DNA of 64,000 bases. Source: Saprospiraceae bacterium. GTDB taxonomy: Bacteria > Bacteroidota > Bacteroidia > Chitinophagales > Saprospiraceae. The stretch lies in contig JADKKF010000024.1 of the NCBI GenBank assembly GCA_016720635.1, forward strand, positions 310,001 to 374,000, in the 5' to 3' direction. Below are positions 15,892-23,147 of the stretch, piece after piece. The position numbers and the translations under genes are program-made. The notes under the pieces are model-generated. The model ran no database searches. It saw only the letters and a list, made by a program, of their open reading frames with translations, and had not been told where the DNA came from. Numbering within the stretch: position 1 is the first letter of the stretch; each line of letters opens with the position of its first letter.

Positions 15892-18309
15892 ATGGCAAAT
15901 GGTAACCAAAAAGAAATCATCTACCTGCCCTTGGAAGATGTAAACAGTGAACACTGCGCCTTGATCGTAGATAATGGATTGGCAAATGTAAAAGGCATCA
16001 AAACACATTCTGTAGAACTTAACAACCAAAGAGCAGCTATCACCGTCACCGACGAAAACGTAGTTTCTCAAGCCGTTAGAGCTATAAAAGACCTTGGTTA
16101 TGGCGTCACTACCGTAAAGAAAACTTTTCCTGTTCTAGGGATGACTTGTGCATCCTGCGCTGCAAGTGCCGAAAGCATCGTCAGATACGAACCAGGTGTT
16201 GTGAGTGCTTCTGTAAATTTTGCCTCAGGCAATTTGATCGTCGAGTACCTTCCCAATATGACCAGTGTCCCACAGCTTCAAAAGGCGGTACAAGGTGCTG
16301 GGTACGATCTTTACATTGAAAATGAGTCGAAACAACAAGAAACCCTAGAAGCCATTCACGAAAAAAAATTTCAAGCATTAAAATACAAAACAATCTGGGC
16401 TGTCATACTTTCCGTACCAGTAGTTATTATCGGGATGTTTTTTATGGATATGCCCTATGGAAATCAGATCATGTGGGCATTCTCGACTCCTGTAGTACTT
16501 TGGTTGGGCCGAGATTTCTTTATAAACGCTTGGAAACAAGCCAAACATCGTTCTGCCAATATGGATACTTTGGTGGCTTTGAGTACAGGTATCGCTTATA
16601 TTTTTAGCGTATTTAACATGCTGTTTGCTGATTTTTGGCATCAGAGGGGATTACACGCCCACGTCTATTTTGAAGCTGCTTCAGTCATTATTGCATTTAT
16701 TCTATTAGGAAAATTACTAGAAGAAAAAGCCAAAGGCAACACTTCGACTGCTCTCAAAAAACTTATAGGCCTTCAACCCAAGACCGTTACAGTCCTTCGA
16801 TCGGATGGAACTGAGGCCCAAACGACCATCGAAACCCTAAACATTGGCGATATTATATTGGTGAAACCTGGAGAAAAAATTGCCGTTGATGGAGTGGTTA
16901 CGCTTGGTAATTCGTACGTGGATGAAAGCATGTTGAGTGGGGAGCCCATCCCTGTGTTAAAAAATTTAAACGAAAAAGTATTCGCAGGAACCATCAATCA
17001 AAAAGGAAGTTTTCAATTCAAAGCATTGAAAGTAGGCCAAGATACGATGCTGGCGCAAATCATCAAAATGGTCCAGGACGCTCAAGGCAGCAAGGCCCCA
17101 GTTCAGAAGCTGGTCGATAAGATTGCTGCTATTTTTGTGCCTACGGTCATCGGCATTGCGATCCTGACTTTTATCATTTGGTCGATTTTAGGAGGAGAAA
17201 ATGGCATGGTACAAGGTCTTTTGGCTGCTATTACCGTGCTGGTCATCGCTTGTCCGTGTGCATTAGGATTAGCCACACCTACAGCCATCATGGTTGGAGT
17301 GGGCAAAGGCGCAGAAGAGGGAATTCTCATCAAAGATGCCGAAAGTTTAGAATTGGCGCAAAAAGTGGATGCCATTATTTTGGATAAAACGGGGACGATC
17401 ACCGAAGGCAAACCTCAGGTAACAGACGTGGCTTGGTTGGATGCGGATGATCAGAAAAAAAACATTTTGCTTAGCATTGAAAAGCAATCTGAACACCCAC
17501 TTGCAGAGGCGATTGTGAATTATTTTGATGGGATCAAACCTATACATCTTACCCATTTTGAGAGCATCACAGGCAAAGGCGCTAAGGCAAATTTCTCTGA
17601 TGAGACTTACTTCGTAGGGAATAAAAAATTATTGCTAGAAAACGGGATTACCATTTCAAAGGAATTGGAGCAATTAGCTGAAGAGTGGAGTAATTTATCC
17701 AAGACCGTTATTTGGTTTTCAGATGGTAAGAAAGCGATTTCGGTCATAGCCATTTCTGATAAAATCAAAGAAAATTCCGTAGCTGCAATCAAGGAAATGC
17801 AAGAAATGGGCATCGAATTATACATGCTTACTGGCGACAATGAAGCCACAGCAAAATCCATAGCACAAATAACGGGTATCAAGCACTTTAAAGCCGAGCT
17901 CCTACCCCATCACAAGGCCGAATTTATAAAAGAGCTGCAAAAGAACGGAAAAACCGTGGCAATGGTCGGAGATGGAATCAATGATAGCACCGCTCTAGCG
18001 ACAGCCGACGTCAGTATCGCCATGGGCAAAGGCTCCGATATTGCCATGAATGTCGCCAAAATGACCATAATTTCTTCCGATTTGAGCAAGATCCCAGAAG
18101 CGATAAAATTGTCTAAACAAACGGTAGCCACCATCAACCAAAACTTATTCTGGGCTTTCATTTATAATCTAATTGGCATACCGATAGCTGCTGGACTACT
18201 TTATCCTATAAATGGATTTTTATTGAACCCTATCATTGCCGGAGCAGCTATGGCATTAAGTAGCGTAAGCGTAGTAACCAACAGCCTTCGATTGAAATGG
18301 AAAAATTGA
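15892..18309 (+). CDS. copA: Copper-translocating P-type ATPase
   Basis: An 805-residue P1B-1 ATPase that exports Cu(I). Two N-terminal HMA domains are seen. The first (residues 5-70) has lost its CxxC and keeps only a His-Cys (NSEHCALI). The second carries C86-A-S-C89 in GMTCASCAA. The core has C454-P-C456, phospho-acceptor D498 in DKTGT, SEHPLAEAI and GDGINDSTALA. The Cu-specific residues are present: Tyr-Asn in WAFIYNLIGIP and the M-x-x-S-S of MALSSVSVV in the last two helices. A CopZ-like chaperone gene lies 73 bp downstream, so the two probably form a copper-homeostasis unit. No copper regulator is adjacent. Confidence 0.95.
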   Translation: MANGNQKEIIYLPLEDVNSEHCALIVDNGLANVKGIKTHSVELNNQRAAITVTDENVVSQAVRAIKDLGYGVTTVKKTFPVLGMTCASCAASAESIVRYEPGVVSASVNFASGNLIVEYLPNMTSVPQLQKAVQGAGYDLYIENESKQQETLEAIHEKKFQALKYKTIWAVILSVPVVIIGMFFMDMPYGNQIMWAFSTPVVLWLGRDFFINAWKQAKHRSANMDTLVALSTGIAYIFSVFNMLFADFWHQRGLHAHVYFEAASVIIAFILLGKLLEEKAKGNTSTALKKLIGLQPKTVTVLRSDGTEAQTTIETLNIGDIILVKPGEKIAVDGVVTLGNSYVDESMLSGEPIPVLKNLNEKVFAGTINQKGSFQFKALKVGQDTMLAQIIKMVQDAQGSKAPVQKLVDKIAAIFVPTVIGIAILTFIIWSILGGENGMVQGLLAAITVLVIACPCALGLATPTAIMVGVGKGAEEGILIKDAESLELAQKVDAIILDKTGTITEGKPQVTDVAWLDADDQKKNILLSIEKQSEHPLAEAIVNYFDGIKPIHLTHFESITGKGAKANFSDETYFVGNKKLLLENGITISKELEQLAEEWSNLSKTVIWFSDGKKAISVIAISDKIKENSVAAIKEMQEMGIELYMLTGDNEATAKSIAQITGIKHFKAELLPHHKAEFIKELQKNGKTVAMVGDGINDSTALATADVSIAMGKGSDIAMNVAKMTIISSDLSKIPEAIKLSKQTVATINQNLFWAFIYNLIGIPIAAGLLYPINGFLLNPIIAGAAMALSSVSVVTNSLRLKWKN

Positions 18310-18382
18310 AATCTTTCACCCATTCATCACTTCCTTTCGCTTAAAAGTCTTATTTTTATAAACTTATAAATTCTAAAAAACA

Positions 18383-18607
18383 ATGGAAAATAAAGAATTG
18401 AAATTCAAGACAACCCTAAACTGTAGTGGTTGCGTATCCAAGGTCCAAAACGATTTAGACAACGCCGAAGGCATAAGCACCTGGGCTGTTGACACTGAAG
18501 ACGAAGGTAAAATACTTACTGTAAGTTCTAAGGGAATTACCGAAGACGAAATCATAGCGATTGTCAAGAAAAAGGGATTCAAGGCGGAGCGCATAGATGC
18601 GGAATGA
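18383..18607 (+). CDS. HMA-domain copper chaperone (CopZ-like)
   Basis: A 74-residue protein consisting of a single HMA fold (beta-alpha-beta-beta-alpha-beta). The metal-binding loop is LNCSGCVSKVQ, which gives the CxxC pair of copper chaperones, though the usual Met before the first Cys is Leu-Asn here. The acidic face (DTEDEG) and length fit CopZ/Atx1 proteins that deliver Cu(I) to CopA. It lies 73 bp after copA on the same strand with an AT-rich gap, so it may have its own promoter as well as read-through. Confidence 0.85.
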   Translation: MENKELKFKTTLNCSGCVSKVQNDLDNAEGISTWAVDTEDEGKILTVSSKGITEDEIIAIVKKKGFKAERIDAE

Positions 18608-18672
18608 ATGAGAGTACTTTCATTTGTAGAAATTCAAAAACTTAGGCAATGGTGTGAATGGTACCCCAAAAA

Positions 18673-18706
18673 ACCACAGGCCCGATAAATAAATCGGATC
18701 TGTGGT
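18673..18706. terminator. Imperfect 14-bp hairpin between convergent genes
   Basis: ACCACAGGCCCGAT pairs with ATCGGATCTGTGGT around a 6-nt loop (one mismatch, one G-T). It lies in the gap between copZ and the oppositely oriented gene at 18844. No T-run follows on either side, so it could be a bidirectional 3' structure. Confidence 0.4.
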
Positions 18707-18843
18707 GATGGTGAAATGATATGCTTCAAAATAAGGGATTACTAACTTTTCTTGATATTTAAATGATTATAATTTGTTTTAAAATAAAATTTTATACTTC
18801 GAATATTTATACATAGAATTTGAATTCTTTGATAATCGGATTT

Positions 18844-19335
18844 TTACTCCACCTTGATGAATTTCGAAGAGTAAACTTTTAACCCATTATTGCTTTTTAG
18901 TAGAAAGTTATATTGTCCAACAGGTAGATGAGCAACTGAGATTTTCATTACGCCTGACCCTATTTTACCATTCTGCAATCTGTTTCCGTTTGTACCAAAA
19001 ATTTCAAAATCCCAATTATTGCTTATACTTTCATCTATTTCAACTGTAATTCCATCATGTGTCGGATTGGGATACAATTTGATTTTGTCCGATATTATTT
19101 TTTCTTCCTTTGACCCTACTAGATCCATATTCAAAACCTGCTGAAACCCCTGAGTAATGATTATGTTAGTTGATTGAAATGTGTTTATTGAATTTTGCCC
19201 CAATGAAGTACTCATGGTAATTCCATTTTGAGATTGAAGTGCGCCACCACTATTGACAGAATATTGTTCAATGACTTGGCAGAAACTTTGAAAATGGCAA
19301 AACAATGTTGTTAAAAATATAATAAAGATTTTCAT
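18844..19335 (-). CDS. Small secreted protein with T9SS sorting domain
   Basis: A 163-residue exported protein with a signal peptide ending QSFCQ. A short N-terminal region (EQYSVNSGGALQSQNGITMSTSLGQNSINTF) is followed by a type A T9SS sorting domain of about 75 residues (IKLYPNPTHDGITVEIDES...FIKVE). The pattern 'S.G.....G..ST.LGQ' followed by a sorting domain is common in Bacteroidota proteins and carries no known enzymatic activity. It starts 20 bp after the collagen/S74 gene on the same strand, so both are likely one transcript. Confidence 0.8.
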   Translation of the reverse strand: MKIFIIFLTTLFCHFQSFCQVIEQYSVNSGGALQSQNGITMSTSLGQNSINTFQSTNIIITQGFQQVLNMDLVGSKEEKIISDKIKLYPNPTHDGITVEIDESISNNWDFEIFGTNGNRLQNGKIGSGVMKISVAHLPVGQYNFLLKSNNGLKVYSSKFIKVE

Positions 19336-19355
19336 AAATTAATATTTAAAGGTTA

Positions 19356-21374
19356 TTACTTTGATTCGCTTAATTTAGCTTCTAGTTTTGCCATCCTTGT
19401 CTCAAAACTTGCCAATATTTCCTTTTGTTTTTCTATGATAGCTTGTTGCTCTTGGATGGCTTTAGTGAGGACAGGAATCAAGTCAGTGTATGCAATACCA
19501 AGTCTATCAGCAGGTTTGCTGATAACCTTCCCTTGATCGTCCTGAACCCATTCTTTATCATTTACTACTTCATCAATAACTTCTTGAATTTCTTGTGCTA
19601 TAAAACCCAGTTTCTTTCCATAATGTGGTGTCTTGATCCATTCGTAAGAAACTGGCCTCAATTTCAAAACTTCTTTTAGCCCATAACTTAAACTCTCGAT
19701 ATTCATCTTTTCTCTTTTATCTGAAGTTTGAATAAATGCATTATAAGCATAAATATTACCCCATTTTTTATTTGTCGACCCCAAGTTATGTGCCAAATCT
19801 TGATTAGGACTCCAGGAAGCACCAACTTCCATACTGCCATTGCCTACTCTGGCAATAGTGTTAAAATTTGTGGTACTTGGCATATCGCCTGTAAAACCTA
19901 ATCTACCAAATAGGCTTAATTTTTCAGGAAAGGCTGAATTACCTATACCTACGCTTCCAGCCATTATAACGTCATCATCAAAATACCCTGTTCCACCTAC
20001 GTGAAGAAGGTATTGGGGATCAGGAGCATTTATCCCTACCACTCCATTACCCGTAATCAAAGCTTTTCCTGAATTAGTTGCTGCTTCAAAAAAACCTCCG
20101 ATGTTTTGACTACGTCCCCAAACTCCAATCGAATTTTCGCTAAATCCAATCACCCCTTCAGCATCATAACTACCTCCAAACAAAGCTGCTTGATTTTCTG
20201 AATTTACTTGCAAACCGGTTTGATTAGGTGCATAGATTCTCATTTTGGCTCCATTAGAATTAGTTGTTCCAATTAAAATACTACCACTGTTGTTATTTTC
20301 TATATCGTCTCCTACCTGAGTCCACTTACTCGGAGCTGTATTATTAATGACAAATGTATTATTATTAATCCCTGGAATAATATTAATCCCATTACCCTCT
20401 AGATAAGAAGTTCCACCCCCCGATGGTAAGGTTATTGAACCTCCATTTTGGGAAAGAGAGAGTACATTTCCGTTCAAAGACAATGATTGTAATTCATTAG
20501 TGTTGCTAATATCTGCAGCAGAAATAGTACCATTTGAAATATTAATCCCTGGCCCGTCAATATATGATCCTGCTGGCCCTTGTATTCCTTGTAACCCTTG
20601 CTGTCCGGGTAAGCCTTGCACTCCTTGTGGACCCTGAGGGCCTTGGATTCTTCCAACATTCGTCCAAGATGCTCCACCCCAAACATGACCATTTCCAGTA
20701 TCGGCAGCAATCATCATGTCGCCTACTAATCCCGAGTAGTTTGCATTCAAATTGGCTGAACTGGCTACAGTACCCACGATTCTCACTCCAGTTCCAGCAT
20801 CTCCTTTATCACCTTTGTCGCCTTTATCTCCTTTGTCGCCTTTCAATCCTTGCGGGCCAGTCTGTCCTACAACTGAAGAAGGAATCCACTTGACTCCATT
20901 CCACAATAATACTTGTCCAGTACTCACGCCAGCCGATACGTCCACATTTTTAAGTTCGTCAAGTGAAGGTTTGTTTAATACATCGGTGGCAACATTTGCA
21001 TAGGGTACACTTTGAAGTTCAACGTTACCCATATCTACAAAATTCGTTTGGTTATTTAAATCAATTTCAACTTTAAGCAGTTTGTAATTTAATTTCCAAT
21101 CTAAGCCATTAAAAACTGGACTTGTTGGATCACCCACTTTTGTGTTAATCAAGCCAAGATTAGATGTCGTGATGGATTTGGTCTCAGAATAAATAGGTAA
21201 AGTACTCGTGTTATTTTGAAATATAGAGAATCGCATTCCCACTTGTGTATTTTTTATCGGCTCACCATTCGAATTTCTGATGACGGCTTGATAATTAAGT
21301 GGGTTTGAATTGCTTTGGGCATTTGCCAAAAATGAAATAAATAAATAAGCGAAGAATAAAATAAGTTTTTTCAT
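19356..21374 (-). CDS. Collagen-like protein with S74 chaperone domain (tail-fibre-like adhesin)
   Basis: A 672-residue exported protein with a signal peptide ending ANAQS. Residues 25-160 form a beta-rich domain common in Bacteroidota (NYQAVIRNSNGEPIKNTQVGMRFSI). Two collagen-like Gly-x-y stretches follow: repeated GDK triplets near residues 175-195 and GPQGPQGVQGLPGQQG near 245-270. Beta-prism repeats lead to a C-terminal S74 peptidase/intramolecular chaperone (TSDKREKMNIESL...LGFIAQEI), in which the Ser of the SD..R.K motif starts self-cleavage after trimerisation. A trimeric surface fibre is therefore likely. The S74 fold is shared with phage tail spikes, but the signal peptide and neighbours argue against a prophage. 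It is divergent from the ECF sigma gene. Confidence 0.85.
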   Translation of the reverse strand: MKKLILFFAYLFISFLANAQSNSNPLNYQAVIRNSNGEPIKNTQVGMRFSIFQNNTSTLPIYSETKSITTSNLGLINTKVGDPTSPVFNGLDWKLNYKLLKVEIDLNNQTNFVDMGNVELQSVPYANVATDVLNKPSLDELKNVDVSAGVSTGQVLLWNGVKWIPSSVVGQTGPQGLKGDKGDKGDKGDKGDAGTGVRIVGTVASSANLNANYSGLVGDMMIAADTGNGHVWGGASWTNVGRIQGPQGPQGVQGLPGQQGLQGIQGPAGSYIDGPGINISNGTISAADISNTNELQSLSLNGNVLSLSQNGGSITLPSGGGTSYLEGNGINIIPGINNNTFVINNTAPSKWTQVGDDIENNNSGSILIGTTNSNGAKMRIYAPNQTGLQVNSENQAALFGGSYDAEGVIGFSENSIGVWGRSQNIGGFFEAATNSGKALITGNGVVGINAPDPQYLLHVGGTGYFDDDVIMAGSVGIGNSAFPEKLSLFGRLGFTGDMPSTTNFNTIARVGNGSMEVGASWSPNQDLAHNLGSTNKKWGNIYAYNAFIQTSDKREKMNIESLSYGLKEVLKLRPVSYEWIKTPHYGKKLGFIAQEIQEVIDEVVNDKEWVQDDQGKVISKPADRLGIAYTDLIPVLTKAIQEQQAIIEKQKEILASFETRMAKLEAKLSESK

Positions 21375-21684
21375 AATTAATGATTATTTAAAAGGTTAAA
21401 AAAATTTTATTTAACCCTTAATCTAAAAAATGAAAATAGTAACCCATTTACTATAAAAAAATTTGAAAAAAAATAATTTTGGCAAAACTGGAGTCCTTTT
21501 GATGAACATAAATGAGTTTAGGGTTAGGAATAAATCATTGCATCTATCCAGAATTTAACACCAAGTGCTACTATAAGTACGTGATCCATTATAGATCTAT
21601 GTTGTGCATACGGTCTGAATTCACATTTTAGCGAGCATATATTTAAAAATATTCTAACTTTATGTATTAAAATCCGCGATTTTG
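21375..21684. other. Divergent promoter region, collagen/S74 and ECF sigma genes
   Basis: A 310-bp AT-rich gap between divergent starts. It must carry promoters in both directions. It is the natural place to look for the ECF sigma factor's own recognition site. I see no clear inverted repeat or paired motif. Confidence 0.4.
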
Positions 21685-22212
21685 ATGAATTGGATCGAAA
21701 TGATAAAAACCGAGCCTGATAAAACCTTGGCTCTTTTATACCGAAATCACAAGCAATCCACTTTAAGCTGGATCAAATCTAATTTTAATATTGTTGGTGA
21801 TGACGCTGAAGAAATTTTTCAAGTCGCAATAATTGTATTATATGACAATATTATCTCAGGAAAACTGAGCTTTTTAACAGCAGAAATCACGACCTATTTA
21901 TTTGCAATCATTAAAAACAAAATCATTCAACTAAATAGAGTAAATGCGCGTATAGCTCCTATTGATGCAACTGAATTATTAAAAGAAGTCATCGCAGAAG
22001 ATGATGATGATTTGGATGTAAAGGATATTGATAAAGCTATGAAATCCTTAGAATTACTGGGTGAGCCATGTAAATCTCTCCTTGAATTGGCTTATTTTCA
22101 TCAAATGAAAATGGATGAAATAACAGAAAAACTTGGTTATAAAAATGCTGATACCACCAAAAATTTGAAATACAAATGCTTGAAAAGGTTACAAAAAATA
22201 TTTTTTGAATAA
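21685..22212 (+). CDS. ECF-type RNA polymerase sigma factor
   Basis: A 175-residue sigma-70 family factor. I start at the ATG at 21685. The frame extends one codon upstream to a TTG. Region 2 is present (LALLYRNHKQSTLSWIKSNF ... AEEIFQVAIIVLYDNI), followed by an acidic linker (IAEDDDDLDVKD) and region 4 (CKSLLELAYFHQMKMDEITEKLGY ... KNLKYKCLKRLQKIF), which would read the -35 element. It lies 30 bp upstream of a membrane protein of anti-sigma type. The acidic linker and the position next to a CHAT gene are reminiscent of sigma/CHAT clusters in Saprospirales-like genomes, as I recall them. Confidence 0.88.
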   Translation: MNWIEMIKTEPDKTLALLYRNHKQSTLSWIKSNFNIVGDDAEEIFQVAIIVLYDNIISGKLSFLTAEITTYLFAIIKNKIIQLNRVNARIAPIDATELLKEVIAEDDDDLDVKDIDKAMKSLELLGEPCKSLLELAYFHQMKMDEITEKLGYKNADTTKNLKYKCLKRLQKIFFE

Positions 22213-22242
22213 ATAATTAGAACTTAGTAACTCCTATCTAAT

Positions 22243-23133
22243 ATGGAAAAAAATGATTTACAATTGATTGAGAAATACCTAGCAGGATCCCTCAGCGATG
22301 CCGATAAAGCTAAATTTATCACCAAATTAAAACACGAAGAAGATTTTAGAGAAAATTTTGAATCACTTAAAAAACTATATGCTGGAATTCGCATGAATGT
22401 ACTTGATGAAAGATTGAAGGCATTAAAAAACAATATCCAAAATAATCCATCAATCGAAAAATCTCCAAAAAATATTTTATCTTTTAAATATGGTATAATT
22501 TTAATTGGAATGCTATCTATTTTAGCCTTAGTATTTTATTCACTAAAAGAACTTAGGCAAAATACTAATGTTTATCCTTCGATAAAAACACCAGAGGCCC
22601 CTGCCCCAAATGTTGACTCTATTGAGATAATTAAAGAGAAGATTGACAGTTTGAATATTATAAAAAACTCGAAACCAAATCCACATTTGTTCGCTTCAAC
22701 TAAACAAAAAGCTGGGTGGAAAAAAGCTTTATCTCATTATATAAAACCACAAATATTTGGAACCATCCTTCGAGACAATCCAAGTCAAGAGGATGAAAAA
22801 CTTACATCCGCCTTAATATTCTATGAAAATAAAAAATACAAGGAAGCCCTTGAATCGCTCGGCGAATTGAAGGATGATCAAAGCAAATATCTAGCTGGAC
22901 ACTGCTTATTTCTCGCTGAAAGAACCCATCAAGCTGCTAAAATTTTCAGAGCCATGGCCGATGACGATTTTTCTACTTACCATGAAGACGCTAAATGGAA
23001 TTTGGCCTTGTGCTTGTATGCAGATTATCCTCAAAATAGCCTTGAATTGATGCGTCTTTTAGAAGAATTAAAACAGAACGACAAGTATAGAAACGATGTC
23101 CTATTAATAGAAAAAGACCTAAGGTCAAAATAA
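22243..23133 (+). CDS. Single-pass TPR-containing protein, putative anti-sigma factor
   Basis: A 296-residue protein in three parts. Residues 1-80 are a charged cytoplasmic helical domain (LIEKYLAGSLSDADKAKFITKL) with the feel of anti-sigma or FecR-like N-termini. Residues about 85-107 form one membrane helix (YGIILIGMLSILALVFYSL). The rest is periplasmic and ends in tetratricopeptide-like helices (ALIFYENKKYKEALESLGEL, YLAGHCLFLAERTHQAAKIF, AKWNLALCLYADYPQNSLEL). It starts 30 bp after the ECF sigma gene, so holding and releasing that sigma factor is the simplest model. TPRs would sense a periplasmic or envelope partner. The anti-sigma role is an inference. Confidence 0.6.
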   Translation: MEKNDLQLIEKYLAGSLSDADKAKFITKLKHEEDFRENFESLKKLYAGIRMNVLDERLKALKNNIQNNPSIEKSPKNILSFKYGIILIGMLSILALVFYSLKELRQNTNVYPSIKTPEAPAPNVDSIEIIKEKIDSLNIIKNSKPNPHLFASTKQKAGWKKALSHYIKPQIFGTILRDNPSQEDEKLTSALIFYENKKYKEALESLGELKDDQSKYLAGHCLFLAERTHQAAKIFRAMADDDFSTYHEDAKWNLALCLYADYPQNSLELMRLLEELKQNDKYRNDVLLIEKDLRSK

Positions 23134-23147
23134 CTCAATTCAAAACC

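Noticed and set aside
20752..21003. Plus-strand frame with PLSPLSPLSP
   Set aside because: This is the antisense reading of the collagen GDK repeats in the S74 gene.
19356..21374. Prophage tail-fibre gene
   Set aside because: The S74 domain is shared with phage, but the protein has a signal peptide, sits with a T9SS gene, and no other phage gene is near.
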